The notes below the pieces were generated by a model, which saw only the letters and a program-made list of their open reading frames with translations, did not search any database and was not told where the DNA came from. A program made the position numbers and the translations under genes. 33,109 bases of DNA from CALUTH01 sp964452495 (lineage in GTDB: Bacteria > Cyanobacteriota > Vampirovibrionia > Gastranaerophilales > Gastranaerophilaceae): NCBI GenBank assembly GCA_964452495.1, contig CAYVMC010000025.1:1-33109 (forward strand). The letters are read 5' to 3'. Shown piece after piece: positions 15,154 through 23,959 of the stretch (position 1 is its first letter; every line of letters starts with the position of its first letter).

Positions 15154-15919
15154 ACTTTGGACTCAATGTACTTCCTGTTTCTAGCTTCTGTTTCAGTTTC
15201 AAACGATTATTAACAGAGTTAAGCAAAAAGCTTTGATATGCTTGATTTGTTATATATTCATTATTCAACAGAAATTGCGGATATTTTTTAAAAATATATT
15301 CATATATAATTGCAAGTCTTTTAGATGTAAGATTTGTATACGAAAATGTATCATACCTTTTCTGTGGATGTGTCTTATACATATAAGTAATAAGCCCGAG
15401 AGGATTATATCCCGCATAAACCATATAATCCACAGCTCGTTTATCAGCAAAAATCTCATATTTTTTAGGCGCCATCTTAATTTGCGCTGCTGAAATCAAG
15501 CCGCCCCAAACTCCGTCATACGAGCGTACAGCCTTAGATATTTCCCGCGCCAAAATTGCAGCAATTTCATCATCATTTGATGTATATTTAAAATATTCAT
15601 CGTAAAAAATTATTTGCCGTTTCGTTACAGATGTATCAACAGGTAATAAAGGTTTGGCCGCCGCTGTATAAGTAAAAATTATATGTTTATCTATCTTATT
15701 AGCATTTAATATCCTATAACCAATATTACCAACTTTTTCCTGCAAAGTCTGCTCTTTAATAAGAGCCTTTTCTCTTTCAGGATTTACCGGTGCTATTACT
15801 GCAGTATTTTTTGTTTCTTTTTCTGTTTGTTGTATAGCTTCTATGCTTGAAAATACCGCTTCTTCTGCACAAACATACGGTACAACAAGTAGTGCCATTA
15901 TTAATAATATCTTTTTCAT
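15146..15919 (-). CDS. Secreted M48-like peptidase homologue with the zinc motif lost
   Basis: A 257-residue protein with a signal peptide (MKKILLIMALLVVPYVCA). The middle resembles the M48 metallopeptidase core: a strand with IIFYDEYFKY, then DDEIAAILAREISKAV where active members have DELA.VLGHEIAH, and further on EIFADKRAVDYMVYAGYNPL, which matches the conserved E..AD...V..M..AGY.P. Both zinc histidines of HExxH are replaced (R and K) while the middle Glu and the downstream Glu are kept. It is therefore probably not a protease; it may be a binding or chaperone-like relative. It lies in an operon between a membrane protein and a secreted protein. Start set by AAGGAA. Confidence 0.7.
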   Translation of the reverse strand: MKKILLIMALLVVPYVCAEEAVFSSIEAIQQTEKETKNTAVIAPVNPEREKALIKEQTLQEKVGNIGYRILNANKIDKHIIFTYTAAAKPLLPVDTSVTKRQIIFYDEYFKYTSNDDEIAAILAREISKAVRSYDGVWGGLISAAQIKMAPKKYEIFADKRAVDYMVYAGYNPLGLITYMYKTHPQKRYDTFSYTNLTSKRLAIIYEYIFKKYPQFLLNNEYITNQAYQSFLLNSVNNRLKLKQKLETGSTLSPKYE

Positions 15920-15935
15920 ACTTTCCTTACTTTTT

Positions 15936-16721
15936 TTAAGCTTCGTTTTTTGTTTTAGAGTTATCTTTATATATTATAAATACAGCAAATATAAACACAA
16001 CTGTAATGTATAAGCTAAGTATATTAAAGAGAGCGCTGACAATAGGCAGATTCATGGTAATTGTTTCCAAAATCGAAATAATAGAAACAATTATTGCTGT
16101 AACTACGCACACAGCCAGTGTCTTAAAAAAGTTTTTAAATAAAAATATCATTGAAGTGCCAAGAGCTTTAATAATATTTTTTTTATTACTGATATAGACT
16201 GCTGGAACCCAGTATAAGAGGAAGAAGGACACAATTCCCCAAATAAGCCATAGCACTAATAACAATATCAAAGTGTGTCCAATAATCATAGGATCAGTGT
16301 TTTGAATCAAGTTTTCAGTACTGCCTGACTGGCTTGCTAATTTATTAATGAAATCTGTAACTGGTGTTATATCTCCAAACTTTTTTTCCATAAAAAATAT
16401 AGTTAAATACATTGGTACAACATAAAATATTAATGATAATACACCAACTCCAAGCATTGGTAAAAAATACTCGCCAACTCCTTCAAGAAAACGCATTTTT
16501 CCCTGTTCTTCATTTATAACATACTTTATATGATTAAAAAATCCTGCAAAAAAGGCTATAAACATCATGCAAAACAGCAAAAATACAATTATATTATTAT
16601 TAAGATTTTGCATTTTAGCAATAAATACGTATACACCTGACAGGCAATAAAATAAAATCAAATAACATAATAAGGCAATGTTTTTATTAGATAGCGCAAA
16701 TGCTTTTTTTATAAGATTCAT
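15936..16721 (-). CDS. Polytopic membrane protein, function unknown
   Basis: A 261-residue protein with about six hydrophobic segments: about residues 17-36, 44-66, 88-112, 148-172, 195-218 and 228-250. A soluble loop between segments 3 and 4 contains a Ser/Gly-rich stretch. There are no catalytic motifs I recognise. The start is the ATG at 16721, six bases after GGAGG; a GTG two codons upstream overlaps that site. First gene of a three-gene operon with the secreted M48-like and secreted hypothetical proteins (gaps of 16 and -8 bases), which suggests a membrane partner for them. Confidence 0.65.
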   Translation of the reverse strand: MNLIKKAFALSNKNIALLCYLILFYCLSGVYVFIAKMQNLNNNIIVFLLFCMMFIAFFAGFFNHIKYVINEEQGKMRFLEGVGEYFLPMLGVGVLSLIFYVVPMYLTIFFMEKKFGDITPVTDFINKLASQSGSTENLIQNTDPMIIGHTLILLLVLWLIWGIVSFFLLYWVPAVYISNKKNIIKALGTSMIFLFKNFFKTLAVCVVTAIIVSIISILETITMNLPIVSALFNILSLYITVVFIFAVFIIYKDNSKTKNEA

Positions 16722-16746
16722 GGACACCCTCCAGATATTTGAGTCT

Positions 16747-16752
16747 ATTATA
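16747..16752 (-). promoter_or_regulatory. -10 box (TATAAT) of the membrane/secreted operon
   Basis: A perfect TATAAT on the minus strand, 25 bases before the ATG at 16721. The -35 would fall inside the end of hemW and is weak (TCGGAA). Confidence 0.5.
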
Positions 16753-16760
16753 CCACAAAT

Positions 16761-17843
16761 CTAAATAAATTCCGATAGTATGAGATTGCTAAGCATTCCT
16801 CCTCTACGTGTTAAACGTAAATGCCCGTTATTGTTCTCTAAAAATTGTGGAGAATATTTACCAAGTACATTTTTATATTTTGCTGCAAAATCTATATTAA
16901 ATTTTTTATTAATCAGGTGAGTATTAATACCTTCGGTTTTTCTCAATCCGAGAAAGATTTCTTCTTCAAGCCTTTCTTTGTCGGTAATAAAATGAGCATA
17001 TTCACTTTGTGCTGGGGCAGAAATATATGCATCTAAATCTGAAGTGTTATAATATCTGAATCCATTTACATACCCGTGCGCAGATAAACCAAATCCGTAA
17101 TATGAATTATTATCCCAATAATTTTTATTATGACGGGAGTAATAGTTCGGGCGGGCAAAATTACTTATTTCATATTGAATAAAACCATTGTTTTCCAAAA
17201 ATTCACACGCAATAATATACATATCTGCCTGTAAATCATCATCGGGCAAATTTTGCGGAGGGTTCACTGAATAATAAGAATTTTCTTCTATTTTTAGACC
17301 ATATAATGAAATATGCTGCAAAGGTAAATTAATGGCAAGTTTTAAATCGTTAATAAACATTTTAGCCGTTTGACGGGGCAGCCCATATATAAAATCTGCA
17401 CTTATATTTTTAAAACCTGTGTCAGCAAGAATATTTACTGCTTGCATAGCTCTTACTGCCGAATGCCGCCGTCCTATTTCAGATAAAATATCCTCATTAA
17501 ACGTTTGTATTCCTATGCTTATTCGATTTATACCTTTATCTAAATAGTATTTTGCAAGTTCGGATGTTACATCATCCGGATTAACTTCAACAGTACACTC
17601 ACATTCATTGCAAAAATTAAGTTTCTTAAGTATTTTACCAAGTAAATCACATTGTAAGAGTGACGGAGTTCCACCGCCTATATATAGCGTTTTTAATTCT
17701 TCTCCGCCATAATTACTTGAAATTTCTTTTAACAAAGAATACACATATACTGTTATTTTTTCTAAACAAGTTAAAGAAACAAATGAACAGTATTTACATT
17801 TTGATTTGCAAAACGGTATATGAATATAGCAGTTTTCAACCAT
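16761..17843 (-). CDS. hemW: HemW-like radical SAM protein
   Basis: Radical SAM protein of the coproporphyrinogen III oxidase-like family; HemW members bind haem and are thought to be haem chaperones rather than the HemN oxidase. The 360-residue protein has the cluster motif C12-x3-C16-x2-C19 in YIHIPFCKSKCKYCSF, the YIGGGTPSLL motif, EVNPDD, RISIGIQTFN, DFIYGLP and the YYGFGLSAHGY region near the C-terminus. The ATG has no Shine-Dalgarno; a TGA-TATAAA extended -10 lies eight bases upstream, so the leader would be one or two bases. HemW and HemN are not separated with certainty by eye. Confidence 0.88.
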   Translation of the reverse strand: MVENCYIHIPFCKSKCKYCSFVSLTCLEKITVYVYSLLKEISSNYGGEELKTLYIGGGTPSLLQCDLLGKILKKLNFCNECECTVEVNPDDVTSELAKYYLDKGINRISIGIQTFNEDILSEIGRRHSAVRAMQAVNILADTGFKNISADFIYGLPRQTAKMFINDLKLAINLPLQHISLYGLKIEENSYYSVNPPQNLPDDDLQADMYIIACEFLENNGFIQYEISNFARPNYYSRHNKNYWDNNSYYGFGLSAHGYVNGFRYYNTSDLDAYISAPAQSEYAHFITDKERLEEEIFLGLRKTEGINTHLINKKFNIDFAAKYKNVLGKYSPQFLENNNGHLRLTRRGGMLSNLILSEFI

Positions 17844-17887
17844 AAAAATAGTTTATATCAAAGAGTCTACAGGGTAAAGGAGAATCT

Positions 17888-17923
17888 ATGCAGTTTTGTT
17901 CTAAATGGAGAGTATATTATTAA
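17888..17923 (+). CDS. Possible 11-residue leader peptide
   Basis: AAAGGAG followed after five bases by an ATG; it encodes MQFCSKWRVYY and then stops. An imperfect hairpin and T-rich tract follow. It could be a regulatory leader peptide or a chance site. Confidence 0.25.
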   Translation: MQFCSKWRVYY

Positions 17924-18010
17924 AATGTGATAAAAAAAAACCACCCAGTTAATGAGTGGATTGTTTTCTGCATCCTAATGGTCTTTAGTGTTTATTATTT
18001 AGGAGTTTAT

Positions 18011-18103
18011 ATGATATTCGGGGTTATTGTTGCATTTGGTGTTTGTTTTACACTTATCTGCAACAATTACATTGTTACATATTTACGTTTTTATGTCAAG
18101 TAG
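18011..18103 (+). CDS. 30-residue single-pass membrane micro-protein
   Basis: ATG five bases after a clear AGGAG encodes 30 residues. The first 18 (MIFGVIVAFGVCFTLICN) form a good transmembrane helix, and the tail NYIVTYLRFYVK is aromatic and basic. This matches the pattern of bacterial small membrane proteins that tune larger membrane complexes, which here is inference only. It lies alone between hemW (divergent) and the TPR gene, about 190 bases upstream of the latter. Confidence 0.45.
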   Translation: MIFGVIVAFGVCFTLICNNYIVTYLRFYVK

Positions 18104-18278
18104 TTAGTTTATATTATTTTTATCAAAATGAAAATTTGTTGTTATTAGTGTAACTTAGACACTATACAAAACTTAACATATATAAAATAAGCATTTAAAA
18201 CATTAATTTAAACGAGTTCAATAACAAGCACTGGTTTATTAATGCTTGATTGAGTATATTTTTATTTTATGTTTAGTG

Positions 18279-18284
18279 TAAAAT
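18279..18284 (+). promoter_or_regulatory. -10-like TAAAAT, seven bases before the TPR gene ATG
   Basis: The spacing predicts a transcript starting at or one base before the ATG. There is no usable Shine-Dalgarno at proper distance. Confidence 0.45.
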
Positions 18285-18291
18285 AAAGAGT

Positions 18292-20406
18292 ATGAAAAGA
18301 ATATTAACAGCTATTATCTTATGTATAGGAATAACTGCACCTGTATTTGCAGATTTTAGAGAGCACTATGAAGAAGGTCAGGAAAGTTTACTTCAAAACC
18401 AATATTCCACGGCTATTATAGAGTTTAAAAAAGCATTAAGAATTAACTTTATGGATAATTCTGCAAGAATAGGGCTAATTAATGCATATCTTGCCCGAGG
18501 AGCCTATTATGCAACTACTGCACAGGATTGGGAAGGTGCCGCAAACGATTTTCGCGCAGCACTTTTTTACCTGAAATATTATAATACAAATTCTTCATCA
18601 GGTAGTTCTGCTGCTATTATTGCACAGGCAACTGAAAATCTTGATAAGTGCTTAAAAATGCAAAGTTTTAATACTTCTCCATCAAGCAGGTATCAGAAAG
18701 CCTTACAATTAAGACAGCAGGGGAAATTTGCAGAAGCCGCATACGAATTTAATCAGGCAGCACTGGATAAACAATTTCAAACCGATTCTTATATACAACT
18801 TGCTGATTTGTTTAAGTTAATGGGGAATGAGGAAGCTTCGCTGCCTTATTATGCAAAAGCACTTGAAAATGATTTAAATAACGGACCGGTAAGATTAAAG
18901 TACGCAAGAACCCTCGATAAGCTAAACAAAGAGGATGATGCTGTTGAACAGTATAACTATGCATTGTCTCAAAGTAATGGTGATCAAGAAATTCTTTACG
19001 CTTTAGAGCGTATTTACATGAAAAAAATCCAAAAATCTCCTAATGATGCAGAACTTTATGCAAATCTAGGTGCTATTAAACAAAAGCAGAATGATTTTGA
19101 AACGGCTTTAAGATATTATGCGAAAGCTGAACAAATAAATCCGTCAAATATACAAACGCGTTTAAATATTGGTACACTGTTTCAGCAGCAAAAAGATTAT
19201 GTAAAAGCACTACAATCATATAATTCTATTTTGGTACTCTACCCAGACAATGTAGAAGCTAATTTATATAAAGCCCAAGCACTTGAGGCGTCAGGGCAAA
19301 AAGATCAGGCTTTTGATTCTTACAAAAAAGTTCTTGCCCTTGATCCATCAAATAGTTTTGCTAAAGCAAAAGTAGATGCAATTATTGAACAGAGCATGAC
19401 TCCGGAAGAGACATTAGCTTACCTGAAATCAAGTGTTACTAAAAATCCGCAGATGGTTAACACTCTGTATAAACATGCAATTAAAATGCACCAAGATAAT
19501 AATCTGGATGAAGCAATTAAGTATTACAGAGAAGTAATAAAATTTAATTCTTCTAATGCTGAAGCGTATATAAATCTTGCTATTTGTTATGGACAAAAAG
19601 AAGACTATGACAAAGCTTCACAGGTTCTAACTGTTGCTAAGTCAAAATTTCCTGACAACTCACAGATACAAAAAACTCTAGCAAATATCCAAAAAGACAG
19701 TTCATCCCTCAGAATTGCTGATGCCTCTAAAAATTATTCAGCCGGTAATTTTGCTGATGCTCTGCAGGGCTATCTTGCAGTAAAGCCAGCAACTAAAGAT
19801 TCCCTAATTGGTGCAGCAGCCTGCTATCAGGGACTAAAACAGTTTGATAACGCAATAAATTATTATAAACAGGCAGAAAAACTTGCTCCGGCTGACAAGG
19901 AAATTAAATACTATATTGGTGCTATGTACACGGAAAAAGGAGATTATACAAACGCTGAACAGTACTTAAAGCCGATTGCTAATCAGGTTCCGCAAGCTAA
20001 TGAGCTCCTGACATTTATTTCACAAAAAACATCTATGGATGCTTTAGAGAATGCAATTAGTGATTATGAAGCTAAAAATTACGAAGAAGGTCTTAAAAAA
20101 ATAAATCAAATACTTGAGGCTTCGCCTAATAATGCGTATGCACTTTATTATAGAGGAATGATATACGATGCACAGGGCGATAAAACAAAAGCCATAGAAG
20201 ATTATAAAAAAGTTGTTCAATTAACTCCAGATATTGTGATTGCATATTACTTAATGGCAGTAGTTTACGATTCCCAGCAAAAGTTTATTGACGCATATAA
20301 TGCTTACAGTAATTTCCTAGACAAATATCCAAATGATGATGAGTATAAGCAATATGCTGCACAACGACTGGAAGATTTAAAACCCTATGCTCCGGATAAA
20401 AAATAA
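18292..20406 (+). CDS. Exported tetratricopeptide-repeat protein
   Basis: A 704-residue protein with an N-terminal signal peptide (MKRILTAIILCIGITAPVFA), then almost entirely TPR units of 34 residues with the W/Y-L-G-Y-A-F-A-P pattern. Examples are YANLGAIKQKQNDFETALRY and the block ending in QINPSN. They run from about residue 25 to the C-terminus, with a region near residues 380-400 that departs from the pattern. TPR arrays are protein-binding scaffolds, and the signal peptide puts this one in the periplasm or envelope. It is followed by dusB, whose start overlaps this gene by 20 bases, and then by a DUF115 gene. The partner protein is unknown. Confidence 0.88.
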   Translation: MKRILTAIILCIGITAPVFADFREHYEEGQESLLQNQYSTAIIEFKKALRINFMDNSARIGLINAYLARGAYYATTAQDWEGAANDFRAALFYLKYYNTNSSSGSSAAIIAQATENLDKCLKMQSFNTSPSSRYQKALQLRQQGKFAEAAYEFNQAALDKQFQTDSYIQLADLFKLMGNEEASLPYYAKALENDLNNGPVRLKYARTLDKLNKEDDAVEQYNYALSQSNGDQEILYALERIYMKKIQKSPNDAELYANLGAIKQKQNDFETALRYYAKAEQINPSNIQTRLNIGTLFQQQKDYVKALQSYNSILVLYPDNVEANLYKAQALEASGQKDQAFDSYKKVLALDPSNSFAKAKVDAIIEQSMTPEETLAYLKSSVTKNPQMVNTLYKHAIKMHQDNNLDEAIKYYREVIKFNSSNAEAYINLAICYGQKEDYDKASQVLTVAKSKFPDNSQIQKTLANIQKDSSSLRIADASKNYSAGNFADALQGYLAVKPATKDSLIGAAACYQGLKQFDNAINYYKQAEKLAPADKEIKYYIGAMYTEKGDYTNAEQYLKPIANQVPQANELLTFISQKTSMDALENAISDYEAKNYEEGLKKINQILEASPNNAYALYYRGMIYDAQGDKTKAIEDYKKVVQLTPDIVIAYYLMAVVYDSQQKFIDAYNAYSNFLDKYPNDDEYKQYAAQRLEDLKPYAPDKK

Positions 20407-21370
20407 TGTAATAAAGCAGGTTGTTGATGTAAAAGTATCGCTGGCACCGCTTGCGGGTATAACTGACTATGTTTTGCGCGAATTAATAAGAGAAAATTCA
20501 AAACAAGCATTAATCACTACTGAAATGATAAGTTCAGAGGCATTAAATCAGGTGAATGATCCTGTTATAATAAAGCGCAGCCCCGAACAATCGCCTATTG
20601 CATACCAAATTAGCGGACACAAGCCTGACTTAATGGCAAAAGCGGCTCAATTACTTGAACCTCTCGCTGACATTATTGATATAAACATGGGCTGTCCTGT
20701 TAACAAAGTTGTAAAAGGTTCTGATGGCTCTGCCCTTATGCTGAAGCCTGAACTTGCGGCTGATATAGTAAAAGCTGTTTGTAATGCTGTAGATAGACCT
20801 GTAAGTGTAAAATTCCGGTTAGGATATACCGCCGATAAAATGAACTATATTGAGTACGGACAGAAAATGCAGGAAGCTGGTGCCGAATTTATCACTCTGC
20901 ATGCAAGAACACGGGCCCAAATGTACGGCGGCAGTGCAGATTGGAAAAAAATCAGCGGACTTGTTAAAAATGTAGATATTCCTGTTTTTGCAAACGGAGA
21001 TATAACAACTGTTGAAAAAGCTGCAGAATGTCTTGATATTTCAGGCGCTGCCGGTATAGCTATAGGACGTGGAACTCTTGGAGATATAACATTAATAGGA
21101 AGGATTGAAGAATTTTTTAAATCTGGTAAAATTCTACCGCCGCCTACATTAGAAGAAAAAATTACCGCTCTTAGAAAGCATTTATACAACGAAATTGAAC
21201 TAAGAGGAGAAATTACTGGCATAAAGTTTGTTAGAAAATTTTACCCTTACTACATTTCTGGTATAAGAAATGCTGCAAAATATCGTTCTATACTTGTTAC
21301 AACAGAGGATATAAAAGAGATAGAAACTGTTTTAAATTATATTTTGAAAGAAGAAGTTTCTATGGTATAA
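20387..21370 (+). CDS. dusB: tRNA-dihydrouridine synthase (DusB-like)
   Basis: FMN-dependent enzyme that reduces uridines in tRNA. The 327-residue protein has the TIM-barrel features: SLAPLAGITDYVLREL near the N-terminus, INMGCPVNKVVKGSDGSALM with the catalytic Cys (about residue 104), VKFRLGY, LHARTRAQMYGGSADW, and PVFANGDITTVE. The C-terminus has KYYPYYISG-like helical-domain sequence. The ATG at 20387 overlaps the TPR gene end by 20 bases and has no Shine-Dalgarno of its own, so it depends on coupling. Which uridines are modified cannot be read. Confidence 0.9.
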   Translation: MLRIKNNVIKQVVDVKVSLAPLAGITDYVLRELIRENSKQALITTEMISSEALNQVNDPVIIKRSPEQSPIAYQISGHKPDLMAKAAQLLEPLADIIDINMGCPVNKVVKGSDGSALMLKPELAADIVKAVCNAVDRPVSVKFRLGYTADKMNYIEYGQKMQEAGAEFITLHARTRAQMYGGSADWKKISGLVKNVDIPVFANGDITTVEKAAECLDISGAAGIAIGRGTLGDITLIGRIEEFFKSGKILPPPTLEEKITALRKHLYNEIELRGEITGIKFVRKFYPYYISGIRNAAKYRSILVTTEDIKEIETVLNYILKEEVSMV

Positions 21371-21423
21371 TTTTATGTAGGTATTAGTCCGTTTATTTAT
21401 TACATGATTAGAGGATTTACAGA

Positions 21424-23097
21424 TTGAACAGCGCATTTGATATTAATATGGCAGCACTCTCAAATAGCAGTTTAAAAAAGAGATTATCTGGTATAACTTT
21501 TGAGGAGGCATCTAACGATTTTAACTGTTTTATAGCAAAGTCAGGAGATTATGCTCTAGCAAAGAAGAATTTTCCGTACGATGATATTGAAAACCCTGTA
21601 CAGAGTGTCATAGATATTTGCCAAAATACGATTACGTCTGAGCCGCAAAAAACTGATTTTATAATCATTTATGGGCTAGGATTAGGATATATACTGGACG
21701 AAGTGTATACACGTTATAAATCAAGGATTATCGTTTTTGAGCCGGATTTGCACCTGCTCAGGTTTGTCATGGAGAATGTCGATCTATCTCATATACTTTC
21801 AGATTCCAGAGTTTTCATTTCAAATGACTGTTCGGAGTGCTGTTCAAAAGTTTCAGAACATTATCTTTCGCATGATAAAATTGATATTTTATACCTTAAA
21901 AATTACGGACTAATTAAACCTAAGGAACTTATTTTACTTTCAAATATGTTGTTCAATACCTGCAGAGCAAAAATAGCAGATATTAACTCTATAAAAATAG
22001 TATCTAAAGCCTGGGTTAAAAATGTTATAAATAATATTACGTTTTATAGAAATATTAAGCCGTTATACACTTTGGATAATACAGTTAATAAAGGAACTGC
22101 TTTGGTACTTGGAGCTGGACCGTCTTTACTTGATAATATTGACCGGATTAGGCTAAACCGAGATAAATTTACCGTTTTTGCAATATCAAAAGTACTTCCA
22201 ACCTTGCAGAATTATGGTATTATTCCTGATTTTGCGGTCTTTTCAGATGCTATTAACCACTCAGATATTAATTCTTTAAATGATGACTTTGTTTCAGAAA
22301 CAAATGTCATTACAGATATAAAAGCAGATAGTGTTATTTCCTCTAAAAAATGGAAAGAAGTATATTTTTATTTTTCAAATAACACAGATTTTGTTAATAA
22401 ACTTGTAAATGAAGGTTTTGTTAAAGCTTATCCATCAGTTGGCACCGCAACTCTTAATGGTATTATGTGTGCCGCAATGCTCGGTTTTAAGAAAATTGTT
22501 GTATGCGGTTTTGATTTGGCTTTCAAAGATAATCTTGCATACAATGATACATCACTTATACTAAAAGGTAACAAAGCGCAAATCAATAATTATTCTATAG
22601 ATACTACACTTGTTAAATCTGTTAACGGAAATATGGTAAAGACAAGAGTTGATTTTGCAAACTTTATCCCGCAATGTGAAAATAACCTTAAACTGCTTCC
22701 TGAAGGTACCGAAATTTATAATACTTCTGATTTTGGCGCCTACATAAAAGGGATGATTTATACAGATTTCCAAAGTGTAATTCCAAGTGAAGTCTGTAAT
22801 ATTGTATCTATAGGCGCACAGTTAAAAATTCAAACACTGGATTTAACCACTGCCCTGCATCAAGAGATAACAATTCTTGATGAATTGTATGATTTATTCT
22901 CTACATCGGAGATTAATTTTACAAAGATTTATGCTATTAAAAAATCATCACTGCTTTCAGAGTATACAAGATTTGACCTGATGGAGCTTGTTCAGGGGGA
23001 TTGTACACCTGAGCAGTTAAGCACTTTCGTTAATACCGTTCTAAATTCAATTGATGAATTAAAAAACTTAATACAAGAAAACCTTGTAACGGTATAA
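21424..23097 (+). CDS. DUF115 / Maf-like glycosyltransferase
   Basis: A 557-residue protein of the motility-associated factor type: a Rossmann-like N-terminal part (IIYGLGLGYILDEVY, IIVFEPDLHLLRF) and the DUF115 core (TALVLGAGPSLLDNIDRI, then FAISKVLPTL and PDFAVFSDA). It also has VGTATLNGIMCAAMLGFKKI and VCGFDLAF, where DUF115 enzymes bind the nucleotide sugar. Maf proteins attach nonulosonic acids (pseudaminic, legionaminic) to flagellins in other bacteria. No flagellin is seen here; the acceptor could be another surface protein. A TTG start is set by AGAGGA eight bases upstream; the next ATG at 21448 has no site. It follows dusB by 53 bases. Confidence 0.75.
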   Translation: MNSAFDINMAALSNSSLKKRLSGITFEEASNDFNCFIAKSGDYALAKKNFPYDDIENPVQSVIDICQNTITSEPQKTDFIIIYGLGLGYILDEVYTRYKSRIIVFEPDLHLLRFVMENVDLSHILSDSRVFISNDCSECCSKVSEHYLSHDKIDILYLKNYGLIKPKELILLSNMLFNTCRAKIADINSIKIVSKAWVKNVINNITFYRNIKPLYTLDNTVNKGTALVLGAGPSLLDNIDRIRLNRDKFTVFAISKVLPTLQNYGIIPDFAVFSDAINHSDINSLNDDFVSETNVITDIKADSVISSKKWKEVYFYFSNNTDFVNKLVNEGFVKAYPSVGTATLNGIMCAAMLGFKKIVVCGFDLAFKDNLAYNDTSLILKGNKAQINNYSIDTTLVKSVNGNMVKTRVDFANFIPQCENNLKLLPEGTEIYNTSDFGAYIKGMIYTDFQSVIPSEVCNIVSIGAQLKIQTLDLTTALHQEITILDELYDLFSTSEINFTKIYAIKKSSLLSEYTRFDLMELVQGDCTPEQLSTFVNTVLNSIDELKNLIQENLVTV

Positions 23098-23101
23098 ACT
23101 T

Positions 23102-23959
23102 CTACATTTCACTGACTCCACAGTTAGTAAATTCCAGACCGTCGATAATCTGGTATTCACTCTCCGGCAGCAGCCTGTTAATATTATTATCAAGTACAAA
23201 AAACGCAGAACCTGATCCTGTCATAATTGATGATGGATACGTCTTTTTTACACGTTTCAATACATCAAATTTTTTTATTGGGGCAACTTCCAAATCATTA
23301 TACATGTAGGGGACAATATCAGTACCCGTAATTAAGGCCTTTTTTAGTTTCACAACATTTGAGGGTTCTTTATCCGGCAGCCCCAGACTATCATACATCA
23401 GATATCCGTCTTTTGCGGATATACCAAAGTTTATTGGTTTAATTACGGATACCCCCGAATTATAACGCGAATTAATCTGCGTAACTTTTTCGCCCCTTGC
23501 TTCTGCATAACATGTTCCGCCATGATAGCAAACATTTAAATCTGAACCTAAACAAGCACAAAGTTTATCAATTTTTTCCTGTAATAAATTCATATTAAAG
23601 ACTTTATTTAAAGCCCATATAGCACCGGCAGCATTAGAACTTCCACCTCCAAGACCGGCCTGTATTGGAATATGCTTTCGTATAACAATTTTTATATTGC
23701 AAAAAGGAATTTGCGGAAATGTATCATAAAACAGTGTTATAGCTTTATAAACTAAATTATTTTCATTATAAGGAATTACCTTAGAATCACCGCTCAGTTC
23801 AATTGTTAGTTTTTCTGAAGGAGTAAATGAAAACTCTAAATAATCATACAGATTAATTGTCTGCATTACACTTGCTATATTATGAAATCCATCATCCCTT
23901 TTACTTAAGACTTCAAGTCCAAGATTTATTTTCGCAGGTGTTTTAATCTTTATTTGCAT
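23102..23959 (-). CDS. ispE: 4-(cytidine-5'-diphospho)-2-C-methyl-D-erythritol kinase
   Basis: Fourth-step kinase of the MEP pathway for isoprenoid precursors. The 285-residue GHMP-kinase fold has KTPAKINLGLEV near the N-terminus, the ATP loop PIQAGLGGGSSNAAGA near residue 90, the DGFHN motif and a C-terminal MTGSGSAFFVL. The ATG at 23959 is used, overlapping rsmA by 17 bases; a TTG one codon earlier lacks better spacing. rsmA-ispE adjacency is common in bacteria. Convergent with the DUF115 gene, with only a few bases between. Confidence 0.95.
   Translation of the reverse strand: MQIKIKTPAKINLGLEVLSKRDDGFHNIASVMQTINLYDYLEFSFTPSEKLTIELSGDSKVIPYNENNLVYKAITLFYDTFPQIPFCNIKIVIRKHIPIQAGLGGGSSNAAGAIWALNKVFNMNLLQEKIDKLCACLGSDLNVCYHGGTCYAEARGEKVTQINSRYNSGVSVIKPINFGISAKDGYLMYDSLGLPDKEPSNVVKLKKALITGTDIVPYMYNDLEVAPIKKFDVLKRVKKTYPSSIMTGSGSAFFVLDNNINRLLPESEYQIIDGLEFTNCGVSEM

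Larger units (their letters stand above)
17844..18291. other. 448-base region between hemW and the TPR gene
   Basis: Contains two micro-ORFs with ribosome sites (17888-17923 and 18011-18103) and AT-rich sequence. Two hairpins are visible: a 6-base stem TAGTGT/ACACTA at 18146-18164 and CAAGCA/TGCTTG at about 18224-18249. No tRNA or known riboswitch is seen. The C-run hairpin at about 17940-17965 is imperfect and is not called a terminator. Confidence 0.5.
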
